From contig JAQVKM010000001.1 in NCBI GenBank assembly GCA_028694645.1, positions 164,219 through 214,954 of the forward strand: a stretch of DNA of 50,736 bases, written 5' to 3'. The stretch is from Bacilli bacterium (GTDB lineage Bacteria; Bacillota_I; Bacilli_A; RF39; UBA660). Both the position numbers and the translations under genes were made by a program. The notes beneath the pieces are model-generated. The model was given only the letters and a program-made list of their open reading frames with translations. It was not told where the DNA came from and ran no database searches. Positions 26,256-33,316 of the stretch are shown here, one piece after another (positions within the stretch are counted from its first letter, which is position 1; every line of letters begins with the position of its first letter).

Positions 26256-26585
26256 TTAATTTTGTTTTTTACTAGATAAATAAGTTACTTTTTCAGCTAT
26301 GACTTCGGTAACATATTTTTTATTATCTTCATCTAATTCGACAGTTCTAGTTTGTATACGTCCTTTGATTCCTAATAAGTCACCTTTATGACAATATTCA
26401 CTAGCAGATTCGGCAACACCTTTCCATAATACACAATTGATATAATCAGTATCATATTCGCCATCTGCATTTTTATAACTTCTGGGAACAGCTAAAGTAA
26501 TATTAGTAACTTTATTACCGTTTTCTGTTTCAAAAAGTTCAGGATCACGAACTAATCTTCCAACAATAACTGTTTGATTAAGCAT
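26256..26585 (-). CDS. ssb: Single-stranded DNA-binding protein, short form
   Basis: This OB-fold protein of 109 residues (MLNQTVIVGRLVRDPEL) has ribosome site AAAGGAGG on the reverse strand. The whole OB domain is present (TNITLAVPRSYKN, TDYINCVLWKGVAE, GDLLGIKGRIQTR). It ends in SSKKQN and has no Gly/Pro-rich linker and no acidic tip (DDDIPF type), the part by which SsbA recruits RecG, RecO and others. Length and lack of tail are like B. subtilis SsbB, the competence SSB. It is monocistronic; the main tailed SSB, usually between rpsF and rpsR, would be elsewhere. SSB is certain; which paralogue is inference. Confidence 0.92.
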   Translation of the reverse strand: MLNQTVIVGRLVRDPELFETENGNKVTNITLAVPRSYKNADGEYDTDYINCVLWKGVAESASEYCHKGDLLGIKGRIQTRTVELDEDNKKYVTEVIAEKVTYLSSKKQN

Positions 26586-26763
26586 CTATTAACCTCCTTT
26601 CAGTAATAAATTATCATATATTAAAATATGATACAAATGGATCTTTTTAAATAAAATATTATGTAATTTATTTAAATTTAATAATTGTTTTAGCTAATTT
26701 TAATTTTTGATATTATTAATATTATTCATAATAAATAATTATTAAATATTAATTTTTTTTAAA

Positions 26764-26793
26764 TAGACAGTATATATTAAAAAGTGATATAAT
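26764..26793 (+). promoter_or_regulatory. Promoter of pdp
   Basis: TAGACA (26764-26769), 18-base spacer, TATAAT (26788-26793). The 225-base gap upstream shows nothing else except a CATAT/ATATG inverted repeat near the ssb start. Confidence 0.55.
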
Positions 26794-26809
26794 TATGATG
26801 GTGAAGAAT

Positions 26810-28084
26810 ATGAATATAATAGATATAATTGTAAAGAAAAAAAACAAGCAAGAGCTTACTTATGAAGAAATGAAATATGCTATTGATGGATATATAAAAG
26901 GAAATATAAAGGACTATCAAATGAGTGCTTTACTTATGGCTATAACAATTAATGATATGACAAAAGAGGAAACAATAAATCTTACAAAAATAATGATTGA
27001 AAGTGGAGATATTATTGATTTAAGTAGTATAAGTGGAATTAAAGTTGATAAACATTCAACAGGTGGGGTTGGAGATAAAACGACAATTGTATTAATTCCA
27101 TTAGTGGCTTCTTGTGGTGTTAATGTAGCCAAAATGTCAGGTAGAGGACTAGGACATACTGGTGGTACAATTGATAAATTAGAGTCAATCGAAGGATATC
27201 AAGTTAATTTATCCAAAGAAGAATTTATTAGTCAAATAAGTAATATTGGATGTGCAGTTATTAGTCAAACAAATGATGTAGCTAAAGCAGATAAATATTT
27301 ATATGCGTTAAGAGATGTGACTGGAACAACAGAATCTATACCATTAATAGCTTCAAGTATAATGAGTAAAAAAATAGCTAGTGGAAATGATGCTATTGTT
27401 ATAGATGTAAAAGTAGGTAATGGAGCTTTAATGAAAAATATAAAAGAAGCACAAAAATTATCTAAACTCATGATTGAAATAGGAAAAGCTTATAATAAAA
27501 AGGTAGTTTGTGTTCTTACTAACATGGAGCAACCATTAGGTCAAGCTATTGGAAATGGCCTTGAGATAATAGAAAGTATAAATACTTTAAAAAATATAGG
27601 ACCAAGTGACTTGAAAGAATTAATTATAGTTTTAGGAACTATTATGGTATCTATAGGGAAAAATATTGATGAAGAAGAAGCTCGTAAATTAGTTTTATAT
27701 AATCTAGAAAATAATAATGCATATTCTAAATTTGAACAAATGATTGAAGCACAACACGGTAATATAAATAATATCAAAATATCTGATAAATATATTTCTA
27801 TTAAAAGTAATAAAGAAGGATATATTAATAAAATAGATGCATATAAATTAGGAGAAATAGCTAAAATATTAGGAGCCGGAAGATTTAATAAAGAAGATTC
27901 TATTAATTATAAAGTCGGAATAGTTTTAAATAAAAAAGTAGGAGATAAAGTTTTGCTTAATGAAGAATTAATGAAAATTTATGTTGATTCTACTGATATA
28001 AATATAAGTGATGTTATTAATGCGTTTGATATAAAAGATAATGTTGTAATAAAGCAAGAATTAATAATTGATATAATTAAATGA
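26810..28084 (+). CDS. pdp: Pyrimidine-nucleoside phosphorylase
   Basis: The enzyme splits uridine, thymidine and deoxyuridine with phosphate for nucleoside salvage. It has 424 residues from the third of three close ATGs, since GGTGA lies 5 bases before it (MNIIDIIVKKKNK). Key blocks are IKVDKHSTGGVGDKTT (phosphate and substrate site), KMSGRGLGHTGGTIDKLESI (family signature), LYALRDVTGTTESIPLIASSIMSKKIA and DVKVGNGALMK (usually VGSGAFMK). The length fits Pdp rather than the longer archaeal AMP phosphorylases. The stop overlaps the next start (ATGA), so the unknown membrane gene is co-translated. Confidence 0.94.
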   Translation: MNIIDIIVKKKNKQELTYEEMKYAIDGYIKGNIKDYQMSALLMAITINDMTKEETINLTKIMIESGDIIDLSSISGIKVDKHSTGGVGDKTTIVLIPLVASCGVNVAKMSGRGLGHTGGTIDKLESIEGYQVNLSKEEFISQISNIGCAVISQTNDVAKADKYLYALRDVTGTTESIPLIASSIMSKKIASGNDAIVIDVKVGNGALMKNIKEAQKLSKLMIEIGKAYNKKVVCVLTNMEQPLGQAIGNGLEIIESINTLKNIGPSDLKELIIVLGTIMVSIGKNIDEEEARKLVLYNLENNNAYSKFEQMIEAQHGNINNIKISDKYISIKSNKEGYINKIDAYKLGEIAKILGAGRFNKEDSINYKVGIVLNKKVGDKVLLNEELMKIYVDSTDINISDVINAFDIKDNVVIKQELIIDIIK

Positions 28085-28695
28085 TAACTGTATTAGCTAT
28101 CATAATTGCATTAATTATCACTGTTTTTTTAACTATTAAACAATTTATATATTTTGTGTTAATTATATTTATGATATATATTGTTTATAAAATGGTACAT
28201 GAATGTTTAAATAATAAAAAATATCATATACGTTCTATGTTCAGTAAAAGAAAAGAAACAACGCAAATAGATTTAAATTTGTCCTATTTAAATCAAATAG
28301 ATTCATATAAAAAAATTATTGTTGAAAATAATAATATTATATTGATTATTCAAAGTGGTATATATTTTATTAAAATAACAGACTACAGTGGAATAATAAC
28401 TGGTAATCAAAATGATTTATATTTAATAAAAAAAGATGAAAAAGGTAAGCAAATGATAAAAAACGTTTTAATAAATTATAATAAAGAATTTATTAAATAT
28501 CAAAATATAATTGAAAAACAAATAAATAAATATTTAATTACAAAAAATGGATGTAATTTTAATGTTAAATATCCAAAAGATATAGTAATATTAAAAACAG
28601 GTGTTTTGTATTTTAATATTAAATTTTTAAATCAAAATAAAATATATGATGAGCAAGAAATAGATAAAATATATAATTTATTAAAACAAATGTAA
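28081..28695 (+). CDS. Unknown membrane protein co-translated with pdp
   Basis: The ATG overlaps the pdp stop by four bases. The product has 204 residues: two N-terminal membrane helices (about 2-18 and 22-39) and then a cytoplasmic alpha/beta domain with strands such as KKIIVENNNIILIIQSGIYFIKI and DIVILKTGVLYFNIKF. The arrangement of beta-hairpins after a membrane anchor recalls NERD-like or restriction-endonuclease-like domains, but no catalytic D/E-x-K pattern is evident, so I leave it unassigned. No terminator hairpin was seen after it. Confidence 0.6.
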   Translation: MITVLAIIIALIITVFLTIKQFIYFVLIIFMIYIVYKMVHECLNNKKYHIRSMFSKRKETTQIDLNLSYLNQIDSYKKIIVENNNIILIIQSGIYFIKITDYSGIITGNQNDLYLIKKDEKGKQMIKNVLINYNKEFIKYQNIIEKQINKYLITKNGCNFNVKYPKDIVILKTGVLYFNIKFLNQNKIYDEQEIDKIYNLLKQM

Positions 28696-28711
28696 ACTTT
28701 TGTATAATTGC

Positions 28712-28740
28712 TTGAATCATCATTAATTATATTATATTAT
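28712..28740 (+). promoter_or_regulatory. Promoter of rpoZ
   Basis: TTGAAT (28712-28717), 17-base spacer, TATTAT (28735-28740). Confidence 0.5.
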
Positions 28741-28761
28741 CATAATAGGGAGTGTGATAAT

Positions 28762-28956
28762 ATGATATATCCTTCAATTGATAAACTTTTACAAGAAGTA
28801 GGTTCTAAATATTTATTAGTTAATTTGGTATCTAAAAGAGTTAGAGAATTACAAGAAGAAAAAAATTATCAAATGAAAGAAAATGAGTATATTTCTAAAA
28901 AAGAAATAGGAAAATCATTAGAAGAGGTTTCTAAAAATTTAATTCACATTAAATAG
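28762..28956 (+). CDS. rpoZ: RNA polymerase omega subunit
   Basis: Omega helps fold and hold the beta' subunit. It has 64 residues from the ATG after GGGAGTGTGAT (MIYPSIDKLLQEVGSKYLLVNLVSKRVRELQE), the typical omega start with its conserved Y-L-V-S-K-R core. An in-frame TTG at 28708 is upstream of the promoter and was dropped. The usual Bacillota order gmk-rpoZ-coaBC-priA is not kept; rpoZ stands alone here. The last codons form one arm of its terminator. Confidence 0.9.
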   Translation: MIYPSIDKLLQEVGSKYLLVNLVSKRVRELQEEKNYQMKENEYISKKEIGKSLEEVSKNLIHIK

Positions 28957-28968
28957 AAACTTTTTTTT
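28927..28968 (+). terminator. Terminator over the end of rpoZ
   Basis: GTTTCTA / TAGAAAC (28927-28933, 28954-28960) with an inner ATTTAA / TTAAAT pairing, followed by eight T. Confidence 0.75.
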
Positions 28969-28976
28969 ATATTCAC

Positions 28977-29005
28977 TTTACAAACATACTTTCGTGTGAT
29001 ATTAT
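28977..29005 (+). promoter_or_regulatory. Promoter of recX
   Basis: TTTACA (28977-28982), 17-base spacer, TATTAT (29000-29005), with TG one base upstream of the -10. Confidence 0.6.
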
Positions 29006-29022
29006 TTGTTTAGGTGATATAA

Positions 29023-29787
29023 ATGAAGATAGAAAAAATAAAAAAACTAAAAAGCGGTAAATATAAATTAGAGTTAGATGATAAAAGTAAAATAATAACA
29101 TATGATGATGTAATATTAAATAACAATTTATTGTTTAACAAAAATCTATCTAATGAAGTTTATAATAAATTAAATATTGATACAAAGTTTTATGATATTT
29201 ATAATAAAGCTATAAAATATATTTCTATTAAAATGCGAAGTAAACTAGAAATGCAAAAGTATTTAGAAAAATTAAGTATTGATGAAAAAGAAAAGCAAAC
29301 AATTATTGATAATTTGACTGAACTAAATTTTATTAATGATCTTAATTTTACCAAAGCCTTTATATCTGATAAAATTAATTTATCAAATATGGGTCCTTAC
29401 AATATAAAAAAAGAATTGTTAGAACACGAAATAGATTTAGATGTTATAGATAACGAATTACAAAAATATAGCCAAACAAATTTTATAACTAAAATAAATA
29501 ATATTATTACCAAAAAGTTAAAAAATACAAAATATTCAGGTTATATATTAAAGCAAAAAATAATATCTGAACTAATTAATTTGGGTTATGAAAAAGAAAT
29601 GATTTATGAACAATTAAGTAATTTTGAATTTGATGATAATGATGCATTAAAAAAAGAGTTTAATAAAACATATAAGCTTTTGTCAAAGAAATATAAAGAT
29701 TTGGAGTTGCAAAATAAAATAATAAACAAGTTATATCAAAAAGGATACAACTTGGATGAAATAAAAAATTTAATAAAAAAAGGATAG
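29023..29787 (+). CDS. recX: Regulatory protein RecX
   Basis: RecX binds RecA and modulates its filaments. It has 254 residues, as in Bacillota where RecX carries extra helical repeats (B. subtilis about 264). After an N-terminal beta part (LKSGKYKLELDDKSKIITYDD) come tandem three-helix units: AIKYISIKMRSKLEMQKYLEKL, LTELNFINDLNFTKAFISDKI, NLSNMGPYNIKKELLEHEI, and near the end NKIINKLYQKGYNLDEIKNLI. The R-S-K-x-E-M-x-x-Y-L motif is the RecX signature. The ATG follows TTAGGTGATATAA. It is monocistronic and convergent with the prsA-like gene; recA is not near. Confidence 0.9.
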   Translation: MKIEKIKKLKSGKYKLELDDKSKIITYDDVILNNNLLFNKNLSNEVYNKLNIDTKFYDIYNKAIKYISIKMRSKLEMQKYLEKLSIDEKEKQTIIDNLTELNFINDLNFTKAFISDKINLSNMGPYNIKKELLEHEIDLDVIDNELQKYSQTNFITKINNIITKKLKNTKYSGYILKQKIISELINLGYEKEMIYEQLSNFEFDDNDALKKEFNKTYKLLSKKYKDLELQNKIINKLYQKGYNLDEIKNLIKKG

Positions 29788-29806
29788 TTATAACTATCCT
29801 TTTAAT
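29776..29806. terminator. Bidirectional terminator, recX and prsA-like gene
   Basis: AAAAGGATAGTTA and TAACTATCCTTTT (29778-29803) form a perfect 26-base palindrome containing the recX stop and reaching the last codons of the reverse gene. Confidence 0.82.
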
Positions 29807-30999
29807 GTTGCTTTATAGGCATTTAAAATTGTTGTATCATTGATTGATAATTTATATTCTTCTCTAATTGTTGCCCAAGTAGTATCATATAATGTATCAT
29901 CATCTGCTAATTTATCTTCAACAATTGAATCAATAATTTCTTTTTTTACGTCGTCAAGTTCTTTTTTTTCTGTATTACTAATTTTTAAAATGATATGATA
30001 TCCGTATTCACTTTTAACTGGTTCACTAGTGTATTTACCATTCTCTAATTTTAATACTGCATCAAAGAATTCATCAACAACATCACCTTTAGTGAAGTTT
30101 TCAATTAATCCTTCTTCTTCAACAGAACCTTCATCATCAGAGTATTGTGTAACTAATGTAGCCCAAGCTTCACCATTGTTAAGTTTTTGAATTACTTCTA
30201 ATGCTGTATTACGAGCTGTTTCTTCAGCAGCTGTTTTTTGTTCATCAGTCATATCATCAGTAGTTTCTGGTTTTATTAATATATGTTTAGCTGTATAATC
30301 ACCATAAACATCATTTTCATAATATTCATTTATTTCATCATCAGTAACTTTTTCAGCTAAATAATTTGAAACAACTAATTCTTTTTTATAACTTGTCATA
30401 ATTTCTTGTAATAAAGCATCTTCACTAGCATATCCATATGAAGATAATGTATCTTCCCAAACATATCCAGCACTTTCATATTGCTCTTTAATTGAAGTTA
30501 TTTGTTCTTCAGCATATTTTTTAGCTTCATCGTTATCAGTTATTTCTTGGCTTACTATATATTCATCAATTAAATTAATTAATGTTGTAGAACCATAACT
30601 TGATTTTAGTTTATCAAATAAATCTTCTGCAGTATATTCTTTACCATCAAGAGATGCTATTATTTCTTTTCCATCTTTAAGTTTAGCTTTATGTCCAACT
30701 GCAACTAATATAATATTAATTATTAATAAAACACAAATTACACATAAAACTATTAAATATGGATTTTCTTTAACAGCTTTTACAAGATTTTTTTCTTTTT
30801 TAACTTTTTCTTTCTTTTCTTTTTTAGTTTTTGTAACTTTAACTGGTTTAACTGTATTTTTTTCTATTTTAGTTTCAACAGTTTTAGTTTCAACTATTTG
30901 TTCTGGTTTATCAATAGTTTTTTCAACTTTAGCTTCAACTTTTTTAGTTGTTTTAGCTTTTGAACTTGACGTATTTTTGTTAGAACTTTTTTTAGCCAT
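29794..30999 (-). CDS. PrsA-like parvulin foldase with unusual N-terminal anchor
   Basis: This extracytoplasmic peptidyl-prolyl isomerase probably helps secreted proteins fold. The 401 residues divide into a 75-residue Lys/Thr/Val/Glu tail predicted to be cytoplasmic (KAKTTKKVEAKVEKTI and similar), one membrane helix (about 81-101), a SurA-like helical N-domain (EYTAEDLFDKLKSSYG onwards), a parvulin domain near 235-335 (YTAKHILIKPE, FATLAxxYSDD-type AWATLVTQYSDDEGS, KSEYGYHIILKIS) and a helical C-domain. Standard PrsA is a lipoprotein with a lipobox Cys; here the tail and the lack of an L-x-[AG]-C at the helix end show a transmembrane anchor. The ATG has AGGAGGAAAATACAA upstream. The foldase call is good, the prsA name is by similarity only. 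Confidence 0.85.
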   Translation of the reverse strand: MAKKSSNKNTSSSKAKTTKKVEAKVEKTIDKPEQIVETKTVETKIEKNTVKPVKVTKTKKEKKEKVKKEKNLVKAVKENPYLIVLCVICVLLIINIILVAVGHKAKLKDGKEIIASLDGKEYTAEDLFDKLKSSYGSTTLINLIDEYIVSQEITDNDEAKKYAEEQITSIKEQYESAGYVWEDTLSSYGYASEDALLQEIMTSYKKELVVSNYLAEKVTDDEINEYYENDVYGDYTAKHILIKPETTDDMTDEQKTAAEETARNTALEVIQKLNNGEAWATLVTQYSDDEGSVEEEGLIENFTKGDVVDEFFDAVLKLENGKYTSEPVKSEYGYHIILKISNTEKKELDDVKKEIIDSIVEDKLADDDTLYDTTWATIREEYKLSINDTTILNAYKATLKG

Positions 31000-31088
31000 T
31001 TGTATTTTCCTCCTTATACATTATTTATCTTATCAAAGTTTTGTGAAAAAAACAAGAAAATTATATATATTTTTAGGTTTATCTATTC

Positions 31089-31115
31089 ACAATTTTACAA
31101 TTATTCCATAGAATA
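31089..31115 (+). promoter_or_regulatory. Possible mother-cell sigma (SigK/SigE-like) promoter
   Basis: CATAGAATA (31107-31115) fits the -10 pattern CATAnnnTA of the late mother-cell sigma factors, and ACA (31089-31091) lies 15 bases upstream as a minimal -35. No sigma-A type -10 is visible at that place. Confidence 0.35.
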
Positions 31116-31144
31116 ATGTGAAAAGATAAAAAGGAGGAATGCTT

Positions 31145-31228
31145 ATGTGTAATACAGGAGTATCTGGAGCTGCAATCGTTTTAGTACTATTTATTCTTTT
31201 AATAATCATACTAGGGGCTTATATATAG
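31145..31228 (+). CDS. Tiny YjcZ-like membrane protein (27 residues)
   Basis: AAAAGGAGGAATGCTT precedes an ATG that opens a 27-residue product, MCNTGVSGAAIVLVLFILL and then IIILGAYI. It fits the tiny transmembrane YjcZ/YjcZ-like family of Bacillus, described as sporulation proteins (a short polar head with Gly, then A-x-I-V-V-L-F-I-L-L-I-I-x-G-A). Being so short it is easily missed. The strong ribosome site, the family motif and a second like gene 17 bases downstream make it real. It is possibly expressed late in sporulation from a mother-cell promoter. Confidence 0.82.
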   Translation: MCNTGVSGAAIVLVLFILLIIILGAYI

Positions 31229-31245
31229 GATAAGGAGGTGTCATA

Positions 31246-31362
31246 ATGGCTTGTTCAAATCCTTGTAATGAAAAACCAAAATGCAACAATAATGATTATA
31301 TTTACTTAATTGTACTATATATATTATTAGTTATAATTTTAGGTGCTTTTATTGCTTACTAA
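31246..31362 (+). CDS. Second tiny YjcZ-like membrane protein (38 residues)
   Basis: TAAGGAGGTGTCATA precedes this ATG. The product has a Cys-containing head (MACSNPCNEKPKCNNNDY, three Cys) and one membrane helix (IYLIVLYILLVIILGAFIAY) that ends like the first protein (ILGA). It lies in one operon with the 27-residue gene. The Cys-rich head could form disulfides or bind metal at the spore surface; this is speculation. It has a bidirectional hairpin terminator. Confidence 0.75.
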   Translation: MACSNPCNEKPKCNNNDYIYLIVLYILLVIILGAFIAY

Positions 31363-31388
31363 AAAAAGGAAATTAAATTTCCTTTTTT
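31362..31388. terminator. Bidirectional terminator, tiny genes and rnhC
   Basis: AAAAAAGGAAATT / AATTTCCTTTTTT around one base includes the stop codons of both the forward and the reverse gene. Confidence 0.82.
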
Positions 31389-32320
31389 ATTATGTCATTA
31401 ATTTTTTCAGTGTTTTTAAAATTTAATTTAGCTATTTCATTTAATATATTAAATCCATGTTTTTTTACAATTTTAGCTCCTAATTCATCTACTGATGTAC
31501 CAGCACCTTTAAGTAAAAATGTATTCATTTTGTTGCTTAATTTATCAAATTCCTTTAAAAATATGTATCTACTTATCATTGAAGCACATGCTACAGATAA
31601 ACATTTGCTTTCGGCTTTTGTCATAAATGTGATTTTACGAAACACATTTGTTGTTTGCTTTAAATAATTATAATAAACAAAGGGTTTAGCAAATTGATCT
31701 ACAACAACATAATCATATTGATGATCTTTAGTTAATTCATTTAAAACTTTATTATGTAATATTGCTTTAACTTTATTCATGTTCATATCTGAACTATACA
31801 TTTCATTATATTCTTTATTACTTAAAATAATACTTTTATATTCAATTTTTTTTATTAATTCAGGAACAATTTGTAGTATTTTATTATCATCAACTTTTTT
31901 AGAATCATTAACACCTAATTTTTCTAAATAGGGAATATCTTCTTTTTTTACATAGGCAGCAGTTACAACAATAGGGCCAAAATAATCTCCAGTTCCAACC
32001 TCATCACTACCAATACTAGTTGAATTATATATTTTTGGGTCAACAATTATTTCTTTTTTATCTTTATCGGTTTTGTTTTCACTATTATTAATTTCGACGT
32101 TTTTATTATTCATTTTTTCAGTTTCAACCCAAAATTGACTAGCTAAATCGGCATCTTTGCCTTGAAAAACAATTTTACCAGATTCATATAAGGTAACTAC
32201 AGTATCTCCATCATTAGCTTGAAAAACAGCATAAGCTGGGGTTTTTTCACGTTTTAAATCTTCATAAAATTCTTTCAATTTATTTTGAGTATCATCGCTT
32301 GTTTTAAAAGATATTGTCAT
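31373..32320 (-). CDS. rnhC: Ribonuclease HIII
   Basis: RNase HIII cuts the RNA of RNA-DNA hybrids and is typical of Bacillota. It has 315 residues from the ATG after GGAGGTATAAT on the reverse strand (MTISFKTSDDTQ); an upstream ATG 30 bases away lacks a site. The N-terminal substrate-binding TBP-like domain (1-about 75; YAVFQANDGDTVVTLYESGKIVFQGKDA) is followed by a short charged linker and the catalytic domain with GSDEVGTGDYFGPIVV (D106, E107), LGVNDSKK, VVDQFAKP and MTKAESKCLSVACASMISR. All expected acidic residues are in place. It is a single gene. Confidence 0.95.
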   Translation of the reverse strand: MTISFKTSDDTQNKLKEFYEDLKREKTPAYAVFQANDGDTVVTLYESGKIVFQGKDADLASQFWVETEKMNNKNVEINNSENKTDKDKKEIIVDPKIYNSTSIGSDEVGTGDYFGPIVVTAAYVKKEDIPYLEKLGVNDSKKVDDNKILQIVPELIKKIEYKSIILSNKEYNEMYSSDMNMNKVKAILHNKVLNELTKDHQYDYVVVDQFAKPFVYYNYLKQTTNVFRKITFMTKAESKCLSVACASMISRYIFLKEFDKLSNKMNTFLLKGAGTSVDELGAKIVKKHGFNILNEIAKLNFKNTEKINDIIKKEI

Positions 32321-32400
32321 ATTATACCTCCAATAAATATATTTTATCACATATTATGTAATTTTTTTAACTAAAATTTTATTTATTAAAATAATTTAAT

Positions 32401-32428
32401 AAAAAAGAATATATTAATTAATATATTC
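32401..32428 (-). terminator. Terminator of the second prepilin gene
   Basis: A perfect 22-base palindrome (GAATATATTAA and TTAATATATTC, 32407-32428) contains the stop codon. On the reverse strand it is followed by a T-run. Confidence 0.65.
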
Positions 32429-33173
32429 CATATAACATTACTGATGTTGCTACTGATGTATATCTTGCTAAATAAACTTGATTACCACTAGCATATTTAA
32501 TCCATGCTACAGCATCAAATGATCCATTAGAATAATCAGAAAAGTATCTTTGATTTGATAATTTCATTGTAGGAATATGAACTAAAGTATTACCTAAACA
32601 ATCGCCATTATTGTTTATGACAATTAAAAAGTAAGTATATTTATCCATATTTTCTACAGTAACTAAAGCGGAAGCAGAAGTTGTAGTAGCTATTATAGAT
32701 GAATTAATAATAAGATCCATATTTTTTAAACTAGTTATAGTAATATCAGTATTAGTTGCTGGGTCTTCATTAATTGTTATACCATTACAATTGCCATCTG
32801 TTAATGTTACTTCATTATCTATAAGGTTTTTATAAACACAATAATCTCCATTTGTTATTTTAACAGTAACTTGTTGTTTAGTATTAATTGTAATGTTACC
32901 AGTAGGAACATCGCCCTTGAATGGTAATTTCTCATTATTATTTGTTAAACATTCTGTATCATCACATGTAATTACCATATTTTCTTGCATATCCATATAT
33001 TTAGTTGTGTAAAATATTTCTGTTGCATTTATTAATCCATAAGCAGAATCTTTAAATGCATTTTTTCTAGCATTCTCAATAATATTTAATATTGTTGGAA
33101 CAGCAACTAATGCTATGACCGCCAGTATTACTATAACAGCTAATAACTCAATTAATGTAAATCCTTTTTTCAT
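32418..33173 (-). CDS. Type IV-like prepilin, second copy
   Basis: It has 251 residues. MKKG is followed by FTLIELLAVIVILAVIALVAVP, nearly the same leader and helix as the prepilins at 31 and 38672; cleavage is expected after Gly4. The body is different: Cys-containing (TCDDTECL, DYCVYKN, DGNCNGI, GDCLG) with probable disulfides, and a Thr/Ser/Asn-rich C-terminal domain ending ATSVMLYGIY. AAGGATGTGAAATTT precedes the ATG on the reverse strand. It is divergent from pyk, monocistronic, and has no pilus assembly gene next to it. Confidence 0.88.
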   Translation of the reverse strand: MKKGFTLIELLAVIVILAVIALVAVPTILNIIENARKNAFKDSAYGLINATEIFYTTKYMDMQENMVITCDDTECLTNNNEKLPFKGDVPTGNITINTKQQVTVKITNGDYCVYKNLIDNEVTLTDGNCNGITINEDPATNTDITITSLKNMDLIINSSIIATTTSASALVTVENMDKYTYFLIVINNNGDCLGNTLVHIPTMKLSNQRYFSDYSNGSFDAVAWIKYASGNQVYLARYTSVATSVMLYGIY

Positions 33174-33197
33174 ATAAATTTCACATCCTTATTTTAA

Positions 33198-33226
33198 ATG
33201 TTAACAAATTATAATATTTTTGTCAA
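33198..33226 (-). promoter_or_regulatory. Promoter of the second prepilin gene
   Basis: On the reverse strand TTGACA (33221-33226), 17-base spacer, TAACAT (33198-33203). Confidence 0.6.
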
Positions 33227-33290
33227 TCATGTACAATTTCAAATTATTTTAATAAAATTTTCTTTTTATTGTTTAAAAAAAGTAATAATA

Positions 33291-33299
33291 TGTTATAAT
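33291..33299 (+). promoter_or_regulatory. Extended -10 promoter of pyk
   Basis: TGTTATAAT, with a possible TTGTTT at 33269-33274 (19-base spacer). AATAGGTGATACT and the ATG follow at once, leaving a leader of about 10-15 bases. Confidence 0.6.
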
Positions 33300-33316
33300 T
33301 TATAATAGGTGATACT

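Noticed and set aside
26586-26760. AT-rich stretch upstream of pdp as a possible origin or attachment site
   Set aside because: No DnaA-box cluster or repeat set was seen; it is plain AT-rich promoter sequence with one small inverted repeat near ssb.
31392-31667. Forward reading frame opposite rnhC
   Set aside because: It is a shadow of the RNase HIII catalytic domain without ribosome site.
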